A DNA stretch of 41,825 nt from Actinomycetospora sp. (GTDB taxonomy: Bacteria; Actinomycetota; Actinomycetes; Mycobacteriales; Pseudonocardiaceae), in contig JAQSWW010000009.1 in NCBI GenBank assembly GCA_029266415.1, positions 1 to 41,825 on the forward strand, given 5' to 3'. Position numbers and translations under genes: made by a program. A model generated the notes under the pieces. It was not told the DNA's origin, did no database searches, and saw only the letters and a list, made by a program, of their open reading frames with translations. Shown one piece after another: positions 18,355-26,171 of the stretch (within the stretch, counting starts at the first letter, position 1; every line of letters begins with the position of its first letter).

Positions 18355-18403
18355 CAGCGACGTGGCGTTGCGGACGTTGAGTGTCCGTGACGCCACGTCG
18401 CTG
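18355..18403. promoter_or_regulatory. Palindrome A, long inverted repeat in the nrtR-nadA gap
   Basis: Arms of 21 bases (18355-18375 and 18383-18403) match at 19 positions around a 7-nt centre, including a perfect CAGCGACGTGGCGT/ACGCCACGTCGCTG pairing. It lies upstream of both predicted start sites, so it is probably a DNA-level protein site and not an RNA hairpin. Its right arm reaches the -35 area of the nrtR-like gene. Confidence 0.65.
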
Positions 18404-18411
18404 GCACCACC

Positions 18412-18417
18412 TACGAT
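18412..18417 (+). promoter_or_regulatory. -10 box of leaderless NrtR-like gene
   Basis: TACGAT ends eight bases before the GTG at 18426. There is no Shine-Dalgarno sequence. Confidence 0.6.
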
Positions 18418-18425
18418 CACGCTCC

Positions 18426-19133
18426 GTGGACGGGGCCGGGACGGGCGGGGAGCAGGGCTCCTACGCGCACGACGTGCTCGCCGTGGTCCTGCGCATCACC
18501 GGGTCGGTGCCGAGCGTGCTGCTCTGGCAACGGGCCCGCGAGCCGCACGAGGGTCGCTGGGCCCTGCCGGGCGGGCGCCTGGGGCCCGACGAGGACGTCG
18601 AGGCCTCGGTGCGCCGCCACCTCGCCGAGAAGGTCGACCTCGCCGAGGTCGCACACGTCGAGCAGCTCGGCGTCTACTCCGATCCCCACCGCGGGCCCGC
18701 GCCGCGCCGGGTCGCCACCGCGTTCCTCGGCCTCGTGCCCACCGACGCCGACCCCGCCGTCCCCGACGACACCGCCTGGCACCGCGTCGACGCGCTGCCG
18801 ACCACGGCCTTCGACCACGGCGCGATCACCCGTGACGGCGTCGACCGCCTGCGCGCCAAGCTCTCCTACACCAACGTCGGCTTCGCGCTCGCCCCGGCGG
18901 AGTTCACGGTCTCGGAGCTGCGCGACCTCTACGCCGCCGCCCTCGGGCACCGCGTCTCGGCCACCAACCTGCACCGTGTCCTGACCCGTCGCGGCGTCCT
19001 CGTCCCCACCGGCGGGACGGCCGCCCCGGGCCCCGCGGGCGGGCGCCCGGCCGCGGTGTTCCGCTTCTCCGAGCACGTCCTGCGCGTGACCGACCCGTTC
19101 GCGGCGCTGCGCCCTCCCGGCGAGCCGGGCTGA
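18426..19133 (+). CDS. NrtR-type Nudix-fold transcriptional regulator
   Basis: 235 residues. Residues about 15-140 are a Nudix fold ([21 protein letters not shown]), but the catalytic box is degenerate: RRHLAEKV stands where active enzymes have REUxEExG, as in NrtR regulators that lost hydrolysis and sense ADP-ribose or NAD-related ligands. The C-terminal part ([20 protein letters not shown], then [16 protein letters not shown]) is the winged helix of the family. It is divergent from nadABC, the position of the NrtR gene next to nadA in mycobacteria. It probably represses NAD synthesis; binding sites would be palindromes A and/or B. Confidence 0.87.
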   Translation: MDGAGTGGEQGSYAHDVLAVVLRITGSVPSVLLWQRAREPHEGRWALPGGRLGPDEDVEASVRRHLAEKVDLAEVAHVEQLGVYSDPHRGPAPRRVATAFLGLVPTDADPAVPDDTAWHRVDALPTTAFDHGAITRDGVDRLRAKLSYTNVGFALAPAEFTVSELRDLYAAALGHRVSATNLHRVLTRRGVLVPTGGTAAPGPAGGRPAAVFRFSEHVLRVTDPFAALRPPGEPG

Positions 19134-19175
19134 GGCACGCCGCAGCGCCACTCGGCGCCGGGGGCCCCGGAGTCG

Positions 19176-19181
19176 TAGCGT
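19176..19181 (+). promoter_or_regulatory. -10 box of LON-domain gene
   Basis: TAGCGT ends seven bases before the GTG at 19189. It overlaps the upstream GTG at 19180, which argues for 19189 as the true leaderless start. Confidence 0.55.
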
Positions 19182-19188
19182 GAGCGTC

Positions 19189-19890
19189 GTGGTCGACACC
19201 GTGCCCCTGTTCCCCCTGGGGACCGTGCTGCTCCCCGGCGCGTCGCTACCACTGCACATCTTCGAGCCCCGCTACCGCCAGCTGACCATCGACCTCGTCA
19301 CCGGGGCCCTGCCGGGCAAGCAGTTCGGGGTGGTCGCGGTCCGCGAGGGCTGGAGCCCCGACGACGGGCGCGAGGGCCTGCACGACGTCGGCTGCACGGC
19401 GAGCCTGCGCGAGGTGCGCCGCCTCCCGGACGGCCGCTTCGACCTCCAGACCACCGGTGACCGCCGCTTCCGGCTCCTCGACGTCGACGACACCGCCGCC
19501 CCGTACCTCGTCGCCACCGTCGAGTGGCTGCCTGACGACGAGGGCGACACCGCGATCGACCTCGCCCCGCTGGCGATGGCCGCGCGCGCCGCGCACCGCC
19601 GCTACTGCACCACCGCCTGGCGCCAGCAGGGCGGCGGCGACGCCGACCTGCCCGCCGAGCTGGAGGACGAGGCGACCGTGGACGTCGCCGACCCCGAGCT
19701 CGCGCACGTCCTCGCCGGCGACTGCCTGCTCCCGCTGGCCGACCGCCAGGAGCTGCTCGAGCAGACCTGCCCCATGGAGCGACTGCAGCTCGTGCGCCGC
19801 TCGATGACGCGCGAGGCCGTCCTGCTCGGCGAGCTGCGGGCCGTGTGGGCACCGACGGCGAAGTTCGCCGTCGAGCACAGCCCGAACTGA
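19189..19890 (+). CDS. LON peptidase substrate-binding domain protein
   Basis: 233 residues. DTVPLFPLGTVLLPGASLPLHIFEPRYRQL is the classic opening of the LON N-terminal (PUA-like) domain, followed by GKQFGVVAVREGW and CPMERLQLVRRSM near the end. There is no ATPase or protease domain, so it is a stand-alone domain as in many actinobacteria, perhaps binding unfolded or damaged proteins. I pick GTG at 19189 over 19180 because a TAGCGT -10 box covers the earlier GTG and because the family starts near VPLFPLG. The SnoaL-like gene follows after seven bases. Confidence 0.87.
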   Translation: MVDTVPLFPLGTVLLPGASLPLHIFEPRYRQLTIDLVTGALPGKQFGVVAVREGWSPDDGREGLHDVGCTASLREVRRLPDGRFDLQTTGDRRFRLLDVDDTAAPYLVATVEWLPDDEGDTAIDLAPLAMAARAAHRRYCTTAWRQQGGGDADLPAELEDEATVDVADPELAHVLAGDCLLPLADRQELLEQTCPMERLQLVRRSMTREAVLLGELRAVWAPTAKFAVEHSPN

Positions 19891-19897
19891 AGGTGCG

Positions 19898-20353
19898 ATG
19901 AGCGCCACGCCCGCCGAGGTCTACCGCGCGTTCCTGGACGCGGTGAACCGCCAGGACCTCGACGCCGCGCAGGGCTGCGTCGACGTCCTTCGCTACCGGG
20001 AGAACTGCGTCGGCTTCACCCCCGGCTTCGTCGACTGGGACGCCGCGCGGGACGCGATCCGCGCCGTCTGGGTCGGGCTGCCCGACCTCCACGTCGAGCT
20101 GCGCACCGTCGCCGGGGACGGCGGGGCCGTCGTCGCGCACGGCACCGTGACCGGCACCAACACCGGCCGGCTCTACGGCGTGCCCGCGACCCGCCGGCGC
20201 TACGAGGCCAGCTTCTTCGACTGGGTCGCCGTCGAGGACGGGCTGATCGTCGAGCGCGTGCAGCAGGCCGACGTGCTCGGGCAGATGCGCCAGATCTACG
20301 GGAAGGCGTTCGGGGTCGTCGGTCTCGCGGCCCTGCTCTTCCGCCTGCCCTGA
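19898..20353 (+). CDS. SnoaL-like / ester cyclase family protein
   Basis: 151 residues with the NTF2/SnoaL cone fold: VYRAFLDAVNRQDLDAAQGC, later AIRAVWVGLPDLHVELRTVA and GRLYGVPATRRRYEASFFDW, ending in a hydrophobic VVGLAALLFRLP. Proteins of this group include polyketide cyclases and many of unknown function. A weak GAAGGTG precedes the ATG. It sits seven bases after the LON-domain gene and probably shares its promoter. Its stop is three bases from the stop of the convergent M20 gene. Confidence 0.78.
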   Translation: MSATPAEVYRAFLDAVNRQDLDAAQGCVDVLRYRENCVGFTPGFVDWDAARDAIRAVWVGLPDLHVELRTVAGDGGAVVAHGTVTGTNTGRLYGVPATRRRYEASFFDWVAVEDGLIVERVQQADVLGQMRQIYGKAFGVVGLAALLFRLP

Positions 20354-20356
20354 CGA

Positions 20357-21427
20357 TCAGGTCAACGCGGCGAGCACGCTGCGGTAGGCGTCGGCCGCCG
20401 GCCCGATCAGGCCGGCCGGTGCGGTCTCGTCGGTGACGTGGGCCTGCTCGGCCTCGCCGGGGCCGTAGACGATCGTGTCGGCGCCACCGAGGGCCGCGGC
20501 GAGCACGCTCGCGTCGGTGAAGTACGTGGCGTAGCGCGGCGTCCCGCCCCCGAGCAGCTCGACCGCCCGCGCGACGCGGCGCGGGTCGGTGTCGATCAGG
20601 GGCAGCTCGACGAGGCGCTCGGTCGCGACGGGGCAGCCCGCGAGGTCCACGACGGTGGCCTCCGCCGTGTCGGCCGTGTCGCCGGGCACCAGGCGCAGGT
20701 CGACGGTGAGGGCGGCGCGGTCCGGGACGACGTTGGGCTGGACGCCGGCGCGCATCATCCCGACGTTCGCCGTCGTGGCGCCGTGGGTGGCGCTGGTGGG
20801 CCACGCGTCGTGCTCGTGGATGCGCACCGCGGCGCGCGCGAGATCGACCAGGGCGTTGTGGCCGAGGTCGGGACGCGACCCGTGCGCCGGGATCCCGGTC
20901 GCGTGCAGGACCAGCCACAGCACGCCCTTGTGGCCGAGGACAACGTGGTTGGCGGTCGGCTCGGCGACCAGCAGCGTCCCCGACGGCGACAAGGCGTCGG
21001 CCGGGATCTCGCGGGCCCCCTCGCAGCCGGTCTCCTCGCCGAAGGTGAGCACGACCTGCACGCCGCTGCCGCCTGCCCGCACGTGCTCGGTCGCCGCGAC
21101 CACCGCGGCCGCGACGCCGGCCTTCATGTCGCTGCTCCCCCGCCCGCGCAGCCGCCCGTCGACGACGTCGCCCGCCAGCGGGTCGAACGACCACGCGGCC
21201 TCGTCGGCGGGCACGGTGTCCAGGTGGCCCGTCAGCGTCACGGGCGTGGCGTCGCCGTGGCGGGCGACGACGTTCGCGCGGCCCGGCCGCGTCTCGTGGA
21301 CGGCCACGGACAGCCCGGCGTCCTCGAGGCGGCTCGCCAGCATCGTGGCGGCCGCGCTCTCCCCGCCGCCGCGGGTGTCGAGGCGGACGAGCTCACAGGC
21401 CAGGTCGACGGCGTCGTCGTTGCTCAC
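20357..21427 (-). CDS. M20 family metallopeptidase (DapE/ArgE-like)
   Basis: 356 residues. Metal-binding landmarks: VTLTGHLDTVP (His, Asp), RGRGSSDMKAG (bridging Asp) and LTFGEETGCEG (catalytic Glu-Glu), then GPGEAEQAHVTDE with the last His. The dimerisation domain starts near HKGVLWLVLHATGIPAHGSR. It could be succinyl-diaminopimelate desuccinylase (dapE) or a related amidohydrolase; I cannot separate them. GTG at 21427 follows the DUF2567 stop by four bases, so it ends the bioB-bsaP-DUF2567 operon, an unusual place for lysine synthesis. Confidence 0.82.
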   Translation of the reverse strand: MSNDDAVDLACELVRLDTRGGGESAAATMLASRLEDAGLSVAVHETRPGRANVVARHGDATPVTLTGHLDTVPADEAAWSFDPLAGDVVDGRLRGRGSSDMKAGVAAAVVAATEHVRAGGSGVQVVLTFGEETGCEGAREIPADALSPSGTLLVAEPTANHVVLGHKGVLWLVLHATGIPAHGSRPDLGHNALVDLARAAVRIHEHDAWPTSATHGATTANVGMMRAGVQPNVVPDRAALTVDLRLVPGDTADTAEATVVDLAGCPVATERLVELPLIDTDPRRVARAVELLGGGTPRYATYFTDASVLAAALGGADTIVYGPGEAEQAHVTDETAPAGLIGPAADAYRSVLAALT

Positions 21428-21431
21428 GGTC

Positions 21432-22037
21432 TCAGGATGCCCCGTCGCGGCCCATCTCCTCGTGCCCGTCGACGATCGCGGCCAGCACGTAGGTCAGTGC
21501 GCCGGCCAGCCCGGCGACCAGGGCGATCCACCAGGGACCCGGCGACGGCGGCACGCTCGTGAGCACCGCCGGCACCGGCCCGCCCGGCGCCCCCGACCGG
21601 CTCAGCGCCGCGGGGTCGACGAGCACCGGCACCGGCGAGGCCGCCCAGGCCAGCAACGACCCGATCCGCCCGGCCACCCACGCGCCCAGCAGCGTGCCCG
21701 CGACCAGGGCGACGAGCAGCACCGGCCCGCGCCGGTGCCGGCGCCGCCACGCCACGGCGCCCGCGATCACGCCGAACGACGCGACGAGCAGGACGTGGAT
21801 CGCGACGGCGTCGAACGCGTGGTCGGCCTCCCCCGCCGGCGAGCCCGACCCACCGCCGGGCAGCGCGACGACGTGCACGACGGGGGCGAGGAACGCCCAC
21901 AGCGCGCCCAGCGGGAGCCCGACCACCGTGAGGATCGCGGCGTAGCGCAGGCCCGCGGGCACGTCGGCGCGCAGCTCGCGGGCGTCCAGGCGGTGCGGGG
22001 GCTCGCCGGGCAGGAAGTCCTCGTCGAGAGCAGTCAC
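21432..22037 (-). CDS. DUF2567-like membrane protein
   Basis: 201 residues with four hydrophobic segments: about 29-53 ([20 protein letters not shown]), 76-93 ([20 protein letters not shown]), 103-125 ([20 protein letters not shown]) and 167-190 ([20 protein letters not shown]). This matches the DUF2567 family, whose members lie next to bioB and the small auxiliary protein in mycobacteria. Function unknown. The start GTG overlaps the bsaP stop (GTGA, 22037-22034). A role in biotin precursor transport or support of BioB is possible but not shown. Confidence 0.78.
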   Translation of the reverse strand: MTALDEDFLPGEPPHRLDARELRADVPAGLRYAAILTVVGLPLGALWAFLAPVVHVVALPGGGSGSPAGEADHAFDAVAIHVLLVASFGVIAGAVAWRRRHRRGPVLLVALVAGTLLGAWVAGRIGSLLAWAASPVPVLVDPAALSRSGAPGGPVPAVLTSVPPSPGPWWIALVAGLAGALTYVLAAIVDGHEEMGRDGAS

Positions 22038-22270
22038 GCGAACCCGCTCGCCCCCGTCGACTCGCCGTGGCGGCTGCACCGCGCGGTCCAGCCCATCGGG
22101 TCGACCTGCACGATCATCCGGCGGGCGCACCGCGGGCAGTGCCGCGGAGGGTCGACCGTCGCCAGGCGGCGGTCGCAGGACGCGTGGTCGCCCTCGGCGC
22201 GGGCACCCCCGCACCACGCGCAGAACGGCCGCTCCGCCGCGTCCCCGGCCGGCTCCACCAGCGTGCTCAC
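22034..22270 (-). CDS. bsaP: Biotin synthase auxiliary protein (BsaP-like)
   Basis: 78 residues with many cysteines: [20 protein letters not shown], then HCPRCARRM and [11 protein letters not shown]. The size, Cys pattern and position directly after bioB match the small auxiliary protein of actinobacterial biotin synthase, which I recall as being required for BioB turnover in mycobacteria, probably through cluster or sulfur handling. GTG at 22270 overlaps the bioB stop and its own stop overlaps DUF2567, so expression is coupled. Confidence 0.85.
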   Translation of the reverse strand: MSTLVEPAGDAAERPFCAWCGGARAEGDHASCDRRLATVDPPRHCPRCARRMIVQVDPMGWTARCSRHGESTGASGFA

Positions 22271-23304
22271 AACGTGTCGTTGAGCGCCTTGATCGGCATC
22301 TTGAGGGTCTCGAGCATGTCGAGGTCCTGCTCGGCCGGACGCCCGAGATTGGTCAGGTAGTTGCCGACGATGATCGCGTTGACCCCGCCGAGCATGCCCT
22401 GCTCGGCGCCGAGGTCGCCGAGGGTCAGCTCCCGGCCGCCGGCGAAGCGCAGCACCGTGCGCGGCAGCGCCAGGCGGAACGCGGCGACGGTCATCAGCGC
22501 GTCGGCGCCCTGCGGCACCTCGAGGTGCGCGAACGGCGTGCCGGGGTTGGGGATGAGGAAGTTCAGCGGCACCTCGTCGGGCTCGAGCTCCGCGAGCTGC
22601 ACCGCGAACTCGGCGCGCTGCTCGAGCGTCTCGCCCATGCCGACGATGCCGCCGCAGCAGACCTCCATCCCCGCCGCGCGCACCATCCGCAGGGTCTCCC
22701 AGCGCTCCTCCCAGGAGTGCGTGGTGACGACCTCGGGGAAGTGCGAGCGCGCCGTCTCGAGGTTGTGGTTGTAGCGGTGCACCCCCATCGCGGCGAGCTC
22801 GTCGACCTGCGCCTGGGTCAGCATGCCCAGCGAGCACGCGACGTTGATGTCGACCTCGGCGCGGATTGCGGCGATGCCCGCGCGCACCTGCTCCATCAGC
22901 TTCGCGTCGGGGCCGCGGACCGCGGCGACGATGCAGAACTCGGTGGCCCCGGTCTTGGCGGTCTGCTTGGCCGCCTCGACGAGCCGGTCGGTGTCCAGCC
23001 ACGCGGCGCGCACCGGGGAGTCGAACAGTCCCGACTGCGAGCAGAAGTGGCAGTCCTCGGGGCAGCCGCCGGTCTTGAGCGACACGATGCCCTCGACCTC
23101 GACCTCCGGGCCGCACCAGCGCATGCGCACCTCGTGCGCCAGGGCCAGCGCCTCGCCCAGGCGCTCGGTGGGCAGCTGCAGGACGGCCAGCACCTGCTCC
23201 TGCGTGAGGCCCTCGCCCCGCTCGAGCACCTGCTCGCGGGCGACGGCGAGGACGTCCCCGCCGGCGATCTCCTCACCGGTCGAGCCGGTCTCCACGGCCG
23301 TCAC
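22267..23304 (-). CDS. bioB: Biotin synthase
   Basis: 345 residues. BioB is the radical SAM enzyme that inserts sulfur into dethiobiotin. The SAM-cluster motif is Cys81, Cys85, Cys88 ([13 protein letters not shown], CxxxCxxC). Other marks: [58 protein letters not shown] and [15 protein letters not shown] at 23304 has a GAGGGGAG ribosome binding site. bsaP overlaps its end by four bases. bioD lies 56 bases upstream. Confidence 0.97.
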   Translation of the reverse strand: MTAVETGSTGEEIAGGDVLAVAREQVLERGEGLTQEQVLAVLQLPTERLGEALALAHEVRMRWCGPEVEVEGIVSLKTGGCPEDCHFCSQSGLFDSPVRAAWLDTDRLVEAAKQTAKTGATEFCIVAAVRGPDAKLMEQVRAGIAAIRAEVDINVACSLGMLTQAQVDELAAMGVHRYNHNLETARSHFPEVVTTHSWEERWETLRMVRAAGMEVCCGGIVGMGETLEQRAEFAVQLAELEPDEVPLNFLIPNPGTPFAHLEVPQGADALMTVAAFRLALPRTVLRFAGGRELTLGDLGAEQGMLGGVNAIIVGNYLTNLGRPAEQDLDMLETLKMPIKALNDTL

Positions 23305-23360
23305 GCACGGCTCCCCTCGTCGGGCTTCCTCGGTCAGGGTGTCTCGGGCCGCAGTGTGCC

Positions 23361-24071
23361 TCACGACGCGGCTCGCGGGGACCACCCACCACCGAGGAGG
23401 GGACCGAGGCCACACCGCGCCGCCGCCAGGAACGCGTCGCGGTCGACCCCGCCGAGGCCCGCGGGCAGCACACCGACCAGCGGCGCACCGGTGACCCGCG
23501 GGAGGTCGTCGACGTTCGTCCGCTCGGCGAGGTCCGGCTGGTTCGGGTGGGCGCCGAGCACGATGCCGAGCAGCGGAATGCCCCGCCGTGCCAGCGCTTC
23601 CGCGGTCAGCGCCGCGGTGTTGAGCACGCCGAGCCCCGACGACGCGACCAGCACGACCGGCGCCCCGAGGCCGGCGGCCACGTCGGCGAGGGTCTGGGGC
23701 GGGCGGGTGTCGTCGCCGTCGTCGAGACGCACCAGCAGCCCGCCCGCGCCCTCGACGAGCACGAGGTCGGCGTCGAGCCCGCGGACGGCGTCCACCACCT
23801 GCACGGGCATCACCGGTGCGGCCCCGGCCCGCCGCGCGGCCGTGGCGGGAGCCAGGGGCTCCGGGTAGCGGGCGAGCTCGAGCGTGGCGACGTCCCCGGC
23901 CAGGCGCGCGACGGCGGCGAGGTCGCCGGGCTCGTCGGGCGCGACGCCGGTCTGGGCCGGCTTGACCACGGTGACCCGCTCCCCCGCCGCCCGGGCCAGG
24001 GCGGCGATCGCGGCGACCACGACCGTCTTGCCGACGTCGGTGCCGGTCCCGGTGATGATCATGGTCCGCAC
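23361..24071 (-). CDS. bioD: Dethiobiotin synthetase
   Basis: 236 residues. BioD closes the ureido ring of 7,8-diaminopelargonate with CO2 and ATP. The P-loop is [13 protein letters not shown] near the N-terminus, followed by VKPAQTGV and [13 protein letters not shown], all typical. GTG at 24071 is six bases after a TACCCT -10 box, favouring a leaderless start there over the ATG nine bases later. It is first in a bioD-bioB-bsaP-DUF2567-M20 run but separated from bioF by two MEDS genes. Confidence 0.95.
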   Translation of the reverse strand: MRTMIITGTGTDVGKTVVVAAIAALARAAGERVTVVKPAQTGVAPDEPGDLAAVARLAGDVATLELARYPEPLAPATAARRAGAAPVMPVQVVDAVRGLDADLVLVEGAGGLLVRLDDGDDTRPPQTLADVAAGLGAPVVLVASSGLGVLNTAALTAEALARRGIPLLGIVLGAHPNQPDLAERTNVDDLPRVTGAPLVGVLPAGLGGVDRDAFLAAARCGLGPLLGGGWSPRAAS

Positions 24072-24077
24072 CCGCCG

Positions 24078-24083
24078 AGGGTA
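24078..24083 (-). promoter_or_regulatory. -10 box of leaderless bioD
   Basis: TACCCT on the minus strand, six bases before the GTG at 24071. Confidence 0.5.
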
Positions 24084-24096
24084 GCGGCGCGCCGGG

Positions 24097-24984
24097 TCAG
24101 ACGATGGTGAGCACCCGCACCGCGCGGCCGTCCGGCCCGTCGTGCAGGTGGGCGCCGGCGCAGAACGGGCGCAGGTGGGCGAGCGGGTCGGCGTCGTCGT
24201 CGGGAGGCCTCTCGGGGGCCGGCGGGCCGACGACCTCGGAGAACACCGTGTGGCCCGGCCGCGAACGCACCTCGACCACCAGCGGCGCCCGCTCGGGGTC
24301 GCCGCTGCGGCACGCCAACACCGCGGCCTCGTGGACCGCGAGCACCGCTGCGCGCACGGCGTCGCCCGTCAAGCCGGCGCGCTCGGCGACGTCGGCGACG
24401 CACTGGCGCACCTCGGCGAGACCGGCGGTGCCGTCGACGCCGAGCCGCACGGCCACCGCGCCCCACAGGTCGGCGGGCACCGGGTCGGCGGTGGGCGGGG
24501 TGCGGAAGTCGGGGTTGCCGACGCGGCCGTCCGCCGTGGCCAGGTGCGGGTGCGTGCGCCGGGCGACCGCGAGCAGACCGGGGTCGAGGTCGCGGTGGCA
24601 GGTGCAGATCAGCGTCAGGGGCAGGTCGCGGAGCACGAGGTTCAGCGCGTCCTCGCCGAACCCGCAGTCCGGCGCGGGCATCGTCGCGGGGTACTGGCCG
24701 AGCACCGTGGTGCGCCGGTCGGTGCGCGCCCAGCTCCGGACCGTGGCCATGAAGCCCGGCGCGGACGGCGGGAGCGTCGAGGTGGGCGGCGGGAAGACGA
24801 CGCGCTCGGCGTCGTCGCCCAGGGCCTCGCGGAAGGCGCGGGCGGTGCGGCGGTCGACGACGAGGTGCACCTCGTCGCCACCGGCGATCGCGCGCCGGAC
24901 GTGGGGGACGGCGCCGGCGACCAGGTCCTCGGGGTCGTCGTAGAGCAGCCCGAGGTGCACGAGGCCCCCGAGGTGCCCGGTCAC
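24097..24984 (-). CDS. MEDS domain protein with degenerate anti-sigma (HATPase-like) C-terminus
   Basis: 295 residues. Residues about 8-160 resemble the MEDS sensory domain: [20 protein letters not shown], then [34 protein letters not shown] and [20 protein letters not shown]. The C-terminal part has the outline of an RsbW-type anti-sigma kinase ([20 protein letters not shown]), but the N-box Asn is missing and no clear DxGxG box follows. It overlaps the MEDS-STAS gene by four bases, so the pair may form a partner-switching module. Whether it still binds ATP is doubtful. Confidence 0.68.
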   Translation of the reverse strand: MTGHLGGLVHLGLLYDDPEDLVAGAVPHVRRAIAGGDEVHLVVDRRTARAFREALGDDAERVVFPPPTSTLPPSAPGFMATVRSWARTDRRTTVLGQYPATMPAPDCGFGEDALNLVLRDLPLTLICTCHRDLDPGLLAVARRTHPHLATADGRVGNPDFRTPPTADPVPADLWGAVAVRLGVDGTAGLAEVRQCVADVAERAGLTGDAVRAAVLAVHEAAVLACRSGDPERAPLVVEVRSRPGHTVFSEVVGPPAPERPPDDDADPLAHLRPFCAGAHLHDGPDGRAVRVLTIV

Positions 24985-25850
24985 GCATCCTCGCTCTCGC
25001 GCACCGACGCGGGCCGGCCCACCGCGTCGAACAGCCGCCGCAGGAAGCGCTGGCCGTCGTGCAGCACCAGCTGCTGGCCCGCCGGGGCCGAGCGCGCCGC
25101 GAGCATGAGGATCTCCGCGCAGGCGACGTCCATGAACTCGACGGCGGACAGGTCGAGGTGCAGGTCGGGGCCGTCCTCGTGGGCGCGGGCGGCCCGCAGC
25201 GCGCCGTGCACCGCCGCGCCGAACCGGCGGGCGACGTGGGCGTCGAGGTCACCGCGCGGCTGCCAGCGGCCCGCGCCGACCCCGGCCGACCAGACCCCGT
25301 CCACGAGGTCGCGGTGGTGGACCGCGACGGTCTCCCACTGCGCGGTGTCGTTCTCGTGCGGGACGCTGAGCTGGCAGAGCACCCGCACCGGCCAGCGCTC
25401 GGTCAGCACGTCGAAGCCCGCCTCCCAGGCGGCGTAGTCGCCGACCTGGGACGCGTCGGCCATGGGGAGCCCGGGGCTCTCCTGGCTCAGGGCCACCGTG
25501 GGCCACCGGTCGTCCAGCGCCCGCTCCACCTCGTCGCGGAAGAGCGCGATCACGCCGTCGGCGGTGCCGCCGGACCGGGCGACGACGGCCGGGATGTCGA
25601 GGAACTCCAGCTGCCCGGACGCGAGGGCGTCGCGCGCGCCGCGCGGCCCGGCCGGACCGGTGAGCCAGTGCTGCTCGGGGCGACGGCCCTCGAAGAGCCA
25701 GCCCTTGTAGTAGACCTTCGACCCGTGGGCGAGCTCGCGCTCGACCCACGCCGCCGTGCCGCGGCGGCCGTGGTCGACGGCGTCGGCGACGAGCAGCGTG
25801 TGCCGCGAGTCGCCCCGGACGGACGGCTCCGCGTATCGCAGCGCTGCCAC
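24981..25850 (-). CDS. MEDS domain plus STAS domain protein
   Basis: 289 residues. The N-terminal MEDS-like domain reads SRHTLLVADAVDHGRRGTAA, then SKVYYKGWLFEGRRPEQHWL and VGDYAAWEAGFDVLTERWPV. The C-terminal domain, from about residue 210, is STAS-like: DLHLDLSAVEFMDVACAEIL followed by QLVLHDGQRFLRRLFDAVG. The STAS phosphorylation Ser/Thr is normally just after FMD; here the residues are VACAE, so a classical Ser switch is absent. GTG at 25850 has GGGGAGGG before it, and TATCCT lies about 35 bases upstream. Together with the next gene it suggests a sensory anti-sigma/antagonist pair. Confidence 0.72.
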   Translation of the reverse strand: MAALRYAEPSVRGDSRHTLLVADAVDHGRRGTAAWVERELAHGSKVYYKGWLFEGRRPEQHWLTGPAGPRGARDALASGQLEFLDIPAVVARSGGTADGVIALFRDEVERALDDRWPTVALSQESPGLPMADASQVGDYAAWEAGFDVLTERWPVRVLCQLSVPHENDTAQWETVAVHHRDLVDGVWSAGVGAGRWQPRGDLDAHVARRFGAAVHGALRAARAHEDGPDLHLDLSAVEFMDVACAEILMLAARSAPAGQQLVLHDGQRFLRRLFDAVGRPASVRESEDA

Positions 25851-25880
25851 GGGCCCTCCCCTCGGTCGCGGCGTGGCCGG

Positions 25881-26168
25881 TCAGGATAGCGCGGCGACAC
25901 GCTGCGTGACGAATCGTGCGCGGAGGGCGCCTCGGTCGTGACGCGGTGTGCCCAGACGGGCGTTCGCGAGATCCATCAGGAGGACGCCGACCGCGTCCGT
26001 CGTCCGGCCGCGCCCGAGCGCCAGGATGTCGTAGGCGTCGACGCCGGTGAGCAGCCAGACCACGTCGAGGGCCTCGTCGGCGGCGACCCCGAGCAGCCCG
26101 GGGCCCCCGTCGTGTACGCGGTGGCGATCCCGTTCCTCCTGGTCTTCGGGCTCGTGTCCTGCAGCCCG
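25881..26168 (-). pseudogene. TetR-like C-terminal remnant
   Basis: The minus-strand frame ending at 25881 reads ADEALDVVWLLTGVDAYDIL, then GRGRTTDAVGVLLMDLANAR, which resembles the last two helices of TetR regulators. No helix-turn-helix and no convincing start codon precede it. The frame is closed upstream by the bioF stop at 26174-26172, in the same frame. I read it as what is left of a deleted regulator. The -10 box of the MEDS operon overlaps its end. Confidence 0.5.
25883..25888 (-). promoter_or_regulatory. Candidate -10 box of the MEDS operon
   Basis: TATCCT on the minus strand gives a leader of about 27 nt, with GGGGAGGG before the GTG at 25850. It overlaps the last codons of the TetR remnant. 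Confidence 0.45.
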
Positions 26169-26171
26169 TGA

